Shown piece after piece: positions 9,081-16,694 of a stretch of DNA of 64,000 nt (positions are counted from its first letter, which is position 1; each line of letters starts with the position of its first letter). This DNA comes from CAZSAL01 sp964604825. Its GTDB lineage: Bacteria; Elusimicrobiota; Elusimicrobia; 2-01-FULL-59-12. The notes beneath the pieces were generated by a model. It saw only the letters and a list, made by a program, of their open reading frames with translations, was not told the DNA's origin and did no database searches. Both the position numbers and the translations under genes were made by a program. The DNA lies in assembly GCA_964604825.1 (NCBI GenBank), contig CAZSAL010000008.1, forward strand, positions 8,173 through 72,172. Reading direction: 5' to 3'.

Positions 9081-9677
9081 ATGTCTGATGTTCTGGTGCT
9101 GAACAGGAACTTCTACGCCATCCATATCACCAGCTGGCAGCGGGCGATATCCCTTATTTATACGGACCATGCGCGGGTCGTTGATGAGGATTACCGCCAG
9201 TACAGTTTTCAGGATTGGCGCGAATTGTCCCTGCTCATGAGGGAATCTCCTTCCGGTTTTGTTTCCACTCCTACCTTCCGCATCGCCATACCTGAAGTCA
9301 TAGCGCTGCGCAACTACGACAGGCTTCCGGTAGGCGACGTAAAGTTCACCCGCCGCAATATCTATGAACATTATAATCACCGCTGCTGCTACTGCGGGGA
9401 GAAGTTTAATACGGCGGAGTTGAATCTGGAACACGTCCTGCCCCGGTCCCGCGGGGGGAAAACCGACTGGAGCAATATTGTTACGGCCTGCATGCCCTGC
9501 AACCTTAAGAAAGCGGACAGGCTCCCGGAAGAGGCCGGCATGAAGCTGCTGATCAGGCCGTTTAAGCCCAAATGGCGGGGCAGCTCCTCGCTGGTTTTCC
9601 GCGTGCCAGTTAAAATCAAGGCTTCCTGGCAGCGTTTTATAGACAACGTTTACTGGAATACGGAACTGGAATCCTGA
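9081..9677 (+). CDS. HNH endonuclease family protein
   Basis: 198 aa. A zinc-finger HNH nuclease module at residues ~98-152: CCYCG, then the catalytic LEHVLPRSRGG, then CMPCN, giving the two CxxC zinc ligands around the His-metal core. The N-terminal 90 residues (VLVLNRNFYAIHITSWQRAI) are typical of a large family of chromosomal HNH proteins whose biological role is not established. An AAGGAAG ribosome site precedes the ATG. It is first in a probable operon with the ACT-domain protein and peptide deformylase. Confidence 0.9.
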   Translation: MSDVLVLNRNFYAIHITSWQRAISLIYTDHARVVDEDYRQYSFQDWRELSLLMRESPSGFVSTPTFRIAIPEVIALRNYDRLPVGDVKFTRRNIYEHYNHRCCYCGEKFNTAELNLEHVLPRSRGGKTDWSNIVTACMPCNLKKADRLPEEAGMKLLIRPFKPKWRGSSSLVFRVPVKIKASWQRFIDNVYWNTELES

Positions 9678-9704
9678 CCACCTCTCAGGCTGGAGGTCTT
9701 CCTT

Positions 9705-10274
9705 ATGAAAAAAGCTGAATCGAATACGCAGTCTTCGTTTTTTCTGTTAACCGCTTCCGGCAAGGATTCTCCCGGCCTTGTGGCGTATCTGACGCGGATT
9801 GTTTTTGAGGCGGGAGGCAATATCGAAGACGCCAGCATGACGCGTCTCGGCGGCGAATTCGCGATGATGTTCGTGATCTGGCTGCCGGCGGGAATCAAAT
9901 CTCCAAAACTTAAGGAATCGCTGGAAGCCGTAGGAAAGGAATCGGGCTTGTCGATTTATCTGAAACCCATCCCGGAATCGCTGGCTCATCGTGAGCCGCA
10001 GCCCGAAGCGCAGTTTCTTATTTCCGTTTACGGTACCGATAAGCCGGGGATTGTATATAAGGTAACGCAGGCCCTGGCCGACAGGCAGATCAATATTACG
10101 GACCTGAATACGCGATCTGTGCAACGCAACGGGAAGCCGATCTATGTGATGCTTCTGGAAGTGCAGGCGCCTCAGAATCTGCGCCTCAATGATCTGCGCG
10201 AAGAGCTTAACCGTCTGGGACGGGAGCTCGGCATCGAAATAAGCCTGCAGGACATGGAACCTGTCGAACTCTAA
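9705..10274 (+). CDS. GcvR-like protein with two ACT domains
   Basis: 189 aa with two tandem ACT domains: residues ~9-85 (LLTASGKDSPGLVAYLTRIV) and ~103-180 (LISVYGTDKPGIVYKVTQAL). This is the architecture of GcvR, which in E. coli binds glycine and restrains GcvA activation of the glycine cleavage operon. No GcvA or gcv genes are in the window, so the ligand and target are unknown and the call is family-level. GGAGG lies 8 nt before the ATG. The stop is directly followed by the def start codon. Confidence 0.85.
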   Translation: MKKAESNTQSSFFLLTASGKDSPGLVAYLTRIVFEAGGNIEDASMTRLGGEFAMMFVIWLPAGIKSPKLKESLEAVGKESGLSIYLKPIPESLAHREPQPEAQFLISVYGTDKPGIVYKVTQALADRQINITDLNTRSVQRNGKPIYVMLLEVQAPQNLRLNDLREELNRLGRELGIEISLQDMEPVEL

Positions 10275-10775
10275 ATGATCCTGGAAGTTGTGCGTTTCCC
10301 GCATCCCGTTCTCAAAACCTCTGCCTCTCCGGCGGATCCTGCCGACCCTGCCGTTCAAAAACTGATAGCGGACATGCTGGAAACCATGAACCACCATAAC
10401 CGCTGCGTCGGGCTGGCCGCGCCGCAGGTAGGCGTTTCCAAATGCGTCATTGTGGTGGACGCTTCACGCATAGATAAACCGGGAACCCGCCATGGACCGG
10501 TCGCGCTGGTGAATCCGGTTTTAAAAAGGCTGACGGGCGAAAAAATGCTGCGCGAAGGATGCCTGAGCGTTCCAGACTACACCGGTAACGTGATCCGCGG
10601 CACGAAGGCGCTGGTGCAGGGGCTTGATCCTCAGGGAAAAGAATTGATTATTGAAGCGGAAGGATTCGAAGCGATAGTCTTTCAGCATGAACTGGACCAT
10701 CTGGGCGGAAAACTTTTTCTGGACCGGGTAGGATCTCTGGAAACGGACGTGTTCAGACGGAAGAAATACGCGTAA
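10275..10775 (+). CDS. def: Peptide deformylase
   Basis: Removes the N-formyl group from nascent polypeptides at the ribosome; metal-dependent. All three family motifs are visible: GLAAPQVG near residue 48, EGCLSVP with the metal-binding Cys near residue 97, and HELDHLGG (HEXXH-type, two His ligands and catalytic Glu) near residue 137. Length 166 aa is normal. The ATG immediately follows the TAA of the preceding gene, indicating translational coupling. It is the last gene of the operon and faces the Nudix gene. Confidence 0.96.
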   Translation: MILEVVRFPHPVLKTSASPADPADPAVQKLIADMLETMNHHNRCVGLAAPQVGVSKCVIVVDASRIDKPGTRHGPVALVNPVLKRLTGEKMLREGCLSVPDYTGNVIRGTKALVQGLDPQGKELIIEAEGFEAIVFQHELDHLGGKLFLDRVGSLETDVFRRKKYA

Positions 10776-10781
10776 TTCAGA

Positions 10782-10843
10782 TCAAATATCAAAGATCAAA
10801 AATCAAAGAGCCGTCTTTTTGCGATTTGTTTTTTGATATTTGA
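10782..10843. terminator. Inverted repeat between convergent def and Nudix genes
   Basis: Perfect 12-bp inverted arms TCAAATATCAAA (10782-10793) and TTTGATATTTGA (10832-10843) flank a low-complexity ATCAAA-rich stretch with T runs. The right arm lies within the 3' end of the Nudix gene. It could act as a weak bidirectional terminator; the stem is AT-rich and the loop long, so this is tentative. Confidence 0.35.
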
Positions 10844-11483
10844 GGTAGTCGCGGAGCGCGGCGCGGGCGAATGGATTTTTTGTGATGCGCGCGGCCTGCC
10901 GGACCGGCAGCCATTTGAAGCTTTCCAGTTCCTCCGGGTGCGGACGGATCTTTCCCGCCAGGCGCTTTCCCAGATACACAAAACTGATCATGTAGCTGCC
11001 GCTGTCCTTGAAAGTCTCTGAGTAAATCCCCAGCAGCCGTCCCAGCTTTACGCGGATTCCCAGCTCTTCCCGTACTTCCCGCAGCGCGCTTTCGCAGGGA
11101 TGTTCCGCATAACCGATAAATCCTCCGGGCAGATTCCAGATGCCTTTTGTCAGGCCGCGCGCTCCGCGCACCATAAGCACTTTGCCTTTTTCTATGATGG
11201 CCACCTTGGCTGCGCCCCTGGGGAGGCTCCTGTTTACGGCAAGCTGTACAATGACGTCGATATTTTTCAGGCCGGGGATGTCATCCTTGTGAAACCAGCG
11301 CTCAGGGTGATGTTGCAGGTTAGGCTTGGCGAAAAGCACCCGCCTGCCGGCAACCAGCATGACGGAAATGGCCTCGAATGAGCAGGGAAGTTCCTTCCGG
11401 GTTTTGGGAAAACGCCAGCGACCTCTGTCTTTGACGAGATAAACCTGGCCGTCCGACTCCAAATAGTAAAAATCAGGGGTCAT
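10803..11483 (-). CDS. Nudix hydrolase
   Basis: 226 aa. A canonical Nudix box lies at residues 121-143: GFIGYAE, then seven residues, then REVREELGI, with the catalytic Mg-binding glutamates. The N-terminal ~85 residues form an extra domain (FYYLESDGQVYLVKDRGRWR) of the kind seen in Nudix proteins of the NUDT/ADP-ribose type, but substrate specificity cannot be read. The start overlaps the hemB stop by 4 nt (ATGA), so it is the last gene of the hemD-suhB-hemB-Nudix operon. Confidence 0.88.
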   Translation of the reverse strand: MTPDFYYLESDGQVYLVKDRGRWRFPKTRKELPCSFEAISVMLVAGRRVLFAKPNLQHHPERWFHKDDIPGLKNIDVIVQLAVNRSLPRGAAKVAIIEKGKVLMVRGARGLTKGIWNLPGGFIGYAEHPCESALREVREELGIRVKLGRLLGIYSETFKDSGSYMISFVYLGKRLAGKIRPHPEELESFKWLPVRQAARITKNPFARAALRDYLKYQKTNRKKTAL

Positions 11484-12526
11484 TTTGATCGTCGCTCGTT
11501 GCTCATGGCGGCGAACTCCTTCGCGTGGTACGTGATGATCAGGTCCGCGCCGGCGCGCCGCATACCCAGAAGTATTTCCCGGATAACAGCTTCCTCGTCA
11601 ATCCAGCCCTTTGCGCCGGCGGCTTTAACCATGGCGTATTCCCCGGAAACGTTATACGCGGCTACGGGCACATGCCAGGTTTCCTTGATGCGGCGGATGA
11701 TGTCGAGATAGGCGAGAGCGGGTTTTACCATGACCATGTCCGCGCCTTCCGCGATATCTTCGGCGACTTCCCGCAGGGCTTCTTCTATGTTTGCGGGGTT
11801 CAGTTGATAACTGCGGCGGTCCCCGAACCGAGGCGCGCTTTCCGCCGCTTCGCGGAAGGGCCCATAAAAAGCTGAGGAGAATTTGGAAGAATAGCTCAAG
11901 ACCGGCGCCTGCTCAAACCCGTGGCGGTCCAGCGCATTACGGATGGTCTTTACCGCGCCATCCATCATGCCGCTGGGCGCAATAATATCCGATCCCGCCC
12001 GCGCCTGCGCGAGCGCCGTCTTTGCAATGATCGCAAGCGTGGCGTCATTGTCAACGTCAAACGACTGAGGCCTCACCCGGCCCCCGGCCACCCTTTCCCT
12101 GAGGGAGAGGGGCTGGGGATGAGGCTTCAATATCCCGCAGTGGCCATGGCTGGTATATTCGCAGAAACAAAGATCGGTAATGACCAGCATTTCCGGGATG
12201 GATTTTTTCAGAGCGCGGACCGCCTGCTGGATGATCCCGTTTGCGGCATAGGCGTCCGAGCCTTTCAGGTCCTTCTTCTCAGGAATGCCGAAAAGCAGAA
12301 CGGACCGGATGCCCAGCCGGTAAAGTTCTTTTGCTTCCTGCAGGAGGCGGTCGATTGAAAACTGATATTGCCCGGGCATGGAAGATACAGGCCGGGCTGT
12401 ATCTTTACCGGGACGGACGAAAAGAGGCGCGATCAGCCGGTCCGGCGAAAGAGATGTTTCGTTGAGACGCGAACGGACAAGAGGATTTACGCGCAGCCTG
12501 CGCAGGCGCGTAGTTGGGAAGGTCAT
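11480..12526 (-). CDS. hemB: Delta-aminolevulinic acid dehydratase (porphobilinogen synthase)
   Basis: Condenses two 5-aminolevulinates to porphobilinogen in tetrapyrrole synthesis. Seen: the zinc-site cysteines of the Zn-dependent class in DLCFCEYTSHGHCG (Cys120, 122, 130), the Schiff-base lysines in SYSSKFSS (Lys215) and MVKPALAYLD (Lys268). Length 348 aa against ~325 usual. The excess is an in-frame insertion at residues 135-152 (PHPQPLSLRER...) directly after the zinc loop, encoded by a palindromic repeat (12071-12124). It overlaps suhB and the Nudix gene by 4 nt each, so it is translationally coupled. Activity with the insertion next to the active-site lid is plausible but unproven. Confidence 0.95.
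   Translation of the reverse strand: MTFPTTRLRRLRVNPLVRSRLNETSLSPDRLIAPLFVRPGKDTARPVSSMPGQYQFSIDRLLQEAKELYRLGIRSVLLFGIPEKKDLKGSDAYAANGIIQQAVRALKKSIPEMLVITDLCFCEYTSHGHCGILKPHPQPLSLRERVAGGRVRPQSFDVDNDATLAIIAKTALAQARAGSDIIAPSGMMDGAVKTIRNALDRHGFEQAPVLSYSSKFSSAFYGPFREAAESAPRFGDRRSYQLNPANIEEALREVAEDIAEGADMVMVKPALAYLDIIRRIKETWHVPVAAYNVSGEYAMVKAAGAKGWIDEEAVIREILLGMRRAGADLIITYHAKEFAAMSNERRSK
12071..12124. repeat. In-frame palindromic repeat inside hemB
   Basis: 54 bp bounded by CCTCACCC and GGGATGAGG with an inner CCCT/AGGG palindrome. It adds 18 codons (PHPQPLSLRERVAGGRVR) and preserves the frame. Similar peptides (PHPxPLxxRER) are encoded by a widely dispersed bacterial repeat type. Confidence 0.8.
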
Positions 12527-13356
12527 TCCTTGAGGCCTGCCTTTTTGAGGACTTTCAGCATTTCCTTATGGATGCGGGCGTTGGAAGCGAGCGTCTGGAT
12601 CCCGTAAGGATTGAACGGCTTCCCGAGAAAATCAGTCATCCGGCCTCCGGCTTCTTCTACGATAAGAGATCCCGCCGCCACATCCCACGGTTTGAGCCGC
12701 CATTCCCAGTAGCCGTCCACGCGGCCGCAGGCCACCCAGCAAAGGTCGAGCGCTGCCGCGCCGGCGCGGCGTATCCCCTGGATATGCTTCATGAAAGCGG
12801 CTACGAATTTCAGATAAAAGTCCGCGCGCTGCCTGCGGTCGTAAGGGAAACCCGTAAGCAAAAGCGCTTCGTCCAGATGTTTTGTTCCGGACACAGCCAG
12901 GCGCACGGTGGACCTCCGGGTTTTCAAATATGCTCCCCGTCCTTTTTCCGCGAAGAAAAGCTCCTCCCGGAACGGATCATACACGCCGCCGAGCTTCATT
13001 TTTCCGTCTTTTTCGAGGCCGATCGATACGGCGACCTGCGGGAAGCTGTGAGCATAGTTGGTGGTACCGTCGAGGGGATCGACAATCCATTTAAAACCGC
13101 CCCCCATCCTGCACCCTCCCCCTCGAGGGGGGAGGGAGGGGGTGGGAACGGTCCCTTCTTCTGTCAGGAAATTGTGGTCGGGAAAGTGTTTTTTGATAAT
13201 TTTAACGATTAGTTTTTCAGAGGCGCGGTCGACCGCAGTGACAAGGTTGATGGGGCTGTCTTTGAAGGTGGTATGTTTGGGACGGTGCAGGCCTCTGCGG
13301 ATAACGTCGCCCGCCTCCCGGAGCGCTTCAAACAGAACGCCCCTTGGGTCAGGCAT
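12523..13356 (-). CDS. suhB: Inositol-1-monophosphatase family protein
   Basis: Mg-dependent phosphatase of the SuhB/IMPase family. Motifs: EE at residues 66-67 (first metal ligands), WIVDPLDGTTN at 90-100 (metal and phosphate binding), WDVAAGSLIVEEAGG near 217. The ATG at 13356 is chosen because it overlaps the hemD stop (ATGCCTGA); an upstream ATG at 13380 would overlap hemD further. A 16-17-residue insertion (PTPSLPPRGGGCRMGGG) sits between the EE motif and WIVDPLDGT, from a repeat at 13093-13146. Substrate is not determined by sequence; inositol phosphate, or a regulatory role as in E. coli SuhB, are both possible. Confidence 0.9.
   Translation of the reverse strand: MPDPRGVLFEALREAGDVIRRGLHRPKHTTFKDSPINLVTAVDRASEKLIVKIIKKHFPDHNFLTEEGTVPTPSLPPRGGGCRMGGGFKWIVDPLDGTTNYAHSFPQVAVSIGLEKDGKMKLGGVYDPFREELFFAEKGRGAYLKTRRSTVRLAVSGTKHLDEALLLTGFPYDRRQRADFYLKFVAAFMKHIQGIRRAGAAALDLCWVACGRVDGYWEWRLKPWDVAAGSLIVEEAGGRMTDFLGKPFNPYGIQTLASNARIHKEMLKVLKKAGLKE
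13093..13146. repeat. In-frame GC-rich palindromic repeat inside suhB
   Basis: 54 bp, about 49 of 54 positions identical to 17463-17516 inside parB (core CCTCGAGGGG versus CCTCGAAGGG, then AGGGAGGGGGTGGG). Relative to the host genes the two copies lie in opposite orientation, yet both are open for translation. Confidence 0.8.
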
Positions 13357-14500
13357 AATGTTTGATGATTGCCCGGGCAAGGGATTCGGTGGTATAGCGC
13401 GGGGGGCGGATGGCGGCTTTTATGCCGTAGCCGCGCAGAGTCCCGGCGGTCACCGGGCCGATCGCCGCGGCCCTGGTTTTCTCAAATATCTTTTTTCTCC
13501 GGCGGGGGGTGAAATGCTGCATGAAGCCGTCGACCGTAGACGAGGAGGTAAAACTGATCAGGTCGATTTTCCCGTCGGCAAACCGCTTTTTCAATTCCCG
13601 CGGGAAGCTGCGGATTTTCTGCGTGCGGTAAACCGGAGCCAGGGTTACCGAGGCGCCTTTGTGCTCGAGCATTTTGGGCATGACGTCGCGCGCCTCTTCC
13701 GCGCGTGCGATCAGGACGCGGCAGCCCTTGTCCGGTTTGACGGCTTCGGCCAGGGCTTCGCCGCGGTATTCCTCCGGGAAGGCGGAAACTTTAAAGCCGC
13801 GCTGAACAAGCTGTTCCGCGGTTTTGGGGCCTATGGCTCCCAGCCGTATTCCGCGAAGGTCGCGCACGTCCCCGCCAAGCTGGCGCAGGCGCAAGAAAAA
13901 CCACTTCACGCCGTGAGCGCTGGAAAAGATGATCCAGTCAAACTGAGGAAGCTCGCTTAAGGCCTTGTCCAGCGCGGCCCAGGTTTTGGGCGGCTGGATC
14001 TGAATCGTGGGGAAGGGGATTACTTCCGCGCCCTGTTCTTCCAGCAGTGCGGCGAATGCCGCAGCCTGGTCGCGGGAGCGGGTGATGACCACGCTTTTTC
14101 CGGAAAGGGGAAGCGCATCGTACCGTTTGTTCCACAGGGAGACGTCGTTGCCTATAAGCGCGAACGCGGGACCGGAAATATCCGCTTTTATAACTGTTTC
14201 GGAAATCGTGGCAATCGTCCCTGCCAGCAGGCGCCGCCCCGTAATGGGCCCGCATTGGATAACGTCAGCCGGAGTATCCGCGCGCCAGTTATGGCGGAGC
14301 AGTCTTTCCGTGATGCCCGGGAGCTGTTCGAGATCAAGAAAAACAACCAGTATGCTTTTACGGGAAATCCGCGGCCAGTCTATCAGGCCCTCTTGTTTGC
14401 CGGAATCTTCCCGGGCGTCCACGAATGTGATCATGGAAGCGTCCATTGATTCCATCAATGGGATTTCTGAAAGGATGGTGAGCATGTCTGAGCGACGCAT
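13349..14500 (-). CDS. hemD: Uroporphyrinogen-III synthase with truncated SUMT (CobA) domain
   Basis: Residues 131-383 form a HemD domain (KSVVITRSRDQA ... IIFSSAHGVKWF ... ISFTSSSTVDGF), which closes hydroxymethylbilane to uroporphyrinogen III. Residues ~7-125 match only the C-terminal half of uroporphyrinogen-III C-methyltransferase (SITFVDAR-like, GLIDW, TPADVIQCG, GRRLLAGTIATI, PAFALIGNDV). The N-terminal half with the SAM-binding GxGPGDP region is absent. A good AGAAGGA site precedes the ATG by 6 nt, and a dispersed repeat starts 18 nt upstream of the ATG. Methyltransferase activity is therefore not expected; HemD activity may remain. CobA-HemD fusions are known in several phyla. hemA and hemC, which often precede, are not here. 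Confidence 0.85.
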   Translation of the reverse strand: MRRSDMLTILSEIPLMESMDASMITFVDAREDSGKQEGLIDWPRISRKSILVVFLDLEQLPGITERLLRHNWRADTPADVIQCGPITGRRLLAGTIATISETVIKADISGPAFALIGNDVSLWNKRYDALPLSGKSVVITRSRDQAAAFAALLEEQGAEVIPFPTIQIQPPKTWAALDKALSELPQFDWIIFSSAHGVKWFFLRLRQLGGDVRDLRGIRLGAIGPKTAEQLVQRGFKVSAFPEEYRGEALAEAVKPDKGCRVLIARAEEARDVMPKMLEHKGASVTLAPVYRTQKIRSFPRELKKRFADGKIDLISFTSSSTVDGFMQHFTPRRRKKIFEKTRAAAIGPVTAGTLRGYGIKAAIRPPRYTTESLARAIIKHYA

Positions 14501-14518
14501 GTGAATTCCTTCTGATTT

Positions 14519-14586
14519 GTCATTCCCGCAGATTGTAAGCGGGAATCCCTCTTAGTTTAGGGATCCCCGCCTTCGCGGGGATGAAA
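14519..14586. repeat. Dispersed palindromic repeat, copy 3
   Basis: Begins GTCATTCCCGC and contains GCGGGAATCC and the hairpin ATCCCCGCCTTCGCGGGGAT. It lies immediately upstream of the truncated CobA-HemD gene, at the border between the hem operon and the accessory island. Confidence 0.8.
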
Positions 14587-14739
14587 CCGTTTCCTGTAAG
14601 TTTTAGGCCGGTTTCAGTTTACCAATTTCCACGAAATCGCTCAAATTATCTCTTATTCACTTCGAATGCTTCGGTATCAATGGAGCGTATTTAAAATATT
14701 GCTTTTATTCACAATATATGATATGTATATGTTGCTTTT

Positions 14740-16278
14740 ATGCTAATTTCATCTGCTCAAATTCTTGAAGTACTGAGAAGGCAAAATGCCTGGTGGCAAA
14801 CTGGAAAAGTGCCTGCAGAATTGACTCCCTCCTTCCGCCGATCCGCATACTATGAGATTCAAGGATTTTTAGGTATTGCCGGCCTTCAGAGAGCGATCAT
14901 TCTTTCGGGGGCCCGGCGCGTTGGCAAGACATTCATCTTACATCAGATTGCCGAAGAAGAAATCCGAAAAGGACTGGCCCCGCGACGAGTGCTGTACGTA
15001 TCCTTTGAAGATTTGACCCTTACGCAGGCGAACCTGCGCGAAATTCTGGATCTTTACGAAAAAAACATCGACCCGATTGGGGAAGGGACTCTTATCCTTC
15101 TTGATGAAATCCACTACACAACGGACTGGACCCGCTGGTTAATGACCATCCTTCGGGAATATCCCAAGGCCAGGATCGTTGCTACCGGATCAGCCTCAAC
15201 ATTGATCCGAGATTCTTCGCGAAACGAATCGGCGGCGGGACGGTGGGTCACGGTGCATGTGCCGACGCTTTCCTTTTACGAATATGTTTCTCTCGCGAAC
15301 ATCGCGACTCCGTCATTACCCGCCGACCTGACGCTCGATGCGCTTTTTGTATCCGACGCTCGTGTTCAACAGTCCGTGTTGTCAGCCTGCGGCGCTTTAG
15401 AGAGAGAGTTCAATCGCTATCTCTTGCAGGGAGGGTTCCCCGAACCTGTCGCGAAGAATTTTCCCCTGGCAACGGCGCACAGACTGCTTCGAGAGGATGT
15501 GATCGACAAAGCCCTCAAACGTGATATGGCCCAGCTTTATGGAGCCCGCAGCCTGGGGGAACTCGATCAACTCTTCGTCTATCTCTGCTTTAATTTTGGA
15601 GGGATCGTCGAACGCAGAACGTTATCAAAAGAAATGGGAGTTGCCGCCGCCACTGTAGAAAATCACTTGCAGCGCCTTGAGGACGCTCATTTGATTTACC
15701 GGCTGGAGCCGTTTAGCCTGACCGGTAAAAAATCGTTAAAACCCCGTCCCAAGGTCTACGTCGCGGATCCTTCGCTCCGGAACGCCGCGCTCCTTCGCGG
15801 GGAAGGGCTTTTCAGCAATGAAGAGGAACTCTCCGCGGTGATCGAAGGATGCGTGTTCAAGCATCTGCATGGATACTACATATCAAATAGCCCGCGCTTT
15901 ACCTACTGGCGTGATACTCAGGAAAAAGAAGTTGATTTTGTCCTCATTTTTCCGGATGGCAGCCGACTGGCCTGGGAAGTGAAGTATCGGGAAACGCCCG
16001 CGCTCAAGATGCGAGACGCTCTGGTTGGTTTGGTTCAAGGACCATCGGCGCCCAGGCGCGCCTGGGTGGTTACGAAAAACACGACCGACTACGGCGCCGC
16101 ATACGAAGGACGCATATTCCAAATCCCGGCTTTTCTATTGTGTTACCTGTTTGGCCATGAAGAACGCACGCGGCTGATGCGCGAATATCCGCTTGGCCAC
16201 GGGAAAGTCCCTTACGGAGACTCCTCTCTACCTTTGCCTAAAGACGCAATAAAAGAGTTGCCGAGTATAGAAAAATGA
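14740..16278 (+). CDS. AAA_14/DUF4143 ATPase (accessory ATP-binding protein)
   Basis: 512 aa. Walker A GARRVGKT at residues 57-64, Walker B LILLDEIH ending near 125, sensor region ATGSASTLI near 150. The C-terminal DUF4143 part includes FTYWRDTQEKEVDFVL near residue 387, which resembles a PD-(D/E)xK-type core (ExDFVL ... EVKYRE). Such ATPases are common in accessory islands, with unknown biological role. A possible promoter (TTGCTT at 14699, TATGTA at 14722, 17 nt apart) would give a nearly leaderless transcript, matching the lack of a ribosome site. The stop overlaps the start of the Cas2-like gene by 4 nt. Confidence 0.88.
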   Translation: MLISSAQILEVLRRQNAWWQTGKVPAELTPSFRRSAYYEIQGFLGIAGLQRAIILSGARRVGKTFILHQIAEEEIRKGLAPRRVLYVSFEDLTLTQANLREILDLYEKNIDPIGEGTLILLDEIHYTTDWTRWLMTILREYPKARIVATGSASTLIRDSSRNESAAGRWVTVHVPTLSFYEYVSLANIATPSLPADLTLDALFVSDARVQQSVLSACGALEREFNRYLLQGGFPEPVAKNFPLATAHRLLREDVIDKALKRDMAQLYGARSLGELDQLFVYLCFNFGGIVERRTLSKEMGVAAATVENHLQRLEDAHLIYRLEPFSLTGKKSLKPRPKVYVADPSLRNAALLRGEGLFSNEEELSAVIEGCVFKHLHGYYISNSPRFTYWRDTQEKEVDFVLIFPDGSRLAWEVKYRETPALKMRDALVGLVQGPSAPRRAWVVTKNTTDYGAAYEGRIFQIPAFLLCYLFGHEERTRLMREYPLGHGKVPYGDSSLPLPKDAIKELPSIEK

Positions 16279-16547
16279 GCGTTTATATAATTTCTTACGA
16301 TTTAAAAAAACCGGGCCAGGATTATGCTGCGCTTTACGAAGAGCTTAAGAAAACGACGTGGTGGCATTATCTTGAATCCACATGGCTGCTGAATACCCCG
16401 GAATCGATCGACAATCTAAGGAAGCGGCTTTTTGCAATGATGGATCAAAACGACAGCCTGTTTATCATTGAGCTTTCGGCGAAGAATAATTACACAGGCT
16501 GGCTGCCTCAAAAAGCCTGGGATTGGATTAAACAGAATCTGGCATAA
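16275..16547 (+). CDS. Cas2-like/SinR-family small protein
   Basis: 90 aa; begins MSVYIISYDLKKPGQDY, the Cas2/VapD-type ferredoxin-like start with Asp at strand 1, then a Trp-rich segment (TTWWHYLESTWLL) and a C-terminal GWLPQKAWDWIKQ. This matches small proteins often labelled SinR family that are structurally related to Cas2 and VapD. No CRISPR repeat or Cas1 is next to it, so it is not the Cas2 of this locus (that is at 28038-28328). The 4-nt overlap with the ATPase gene suggests a functional pair; nuclease or toxin activity is inference. Confidence 0.75.
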   Translation: MSVYIISYDLKKPGQDYAALYEELKKTTWWHYLESTWLLNTPESIDNLRKRLFAMMDQNDSLFIIELSAKNNYTGWLPQKAWDWIKQNLA

Positions 16548-16694
16548 AAAAAACCTGCTGATGCCGGATGTGGCCATGACATATTCTCTTTATATATACT
16601 TTGGCATGTCGTGACCTGATTTGAGGACATGCGGCGGATGAGTTAATCGCCGCAAGTCCCGTCGAAGAGGAATAACGAACGGGAGGTCCACCCC

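Noticed and set aside
16548..16694. parS-type centromere near the ParB gene
   Set aside because: No TGTTTCACGTGAAACA-like sequence was seen in the upstream region.
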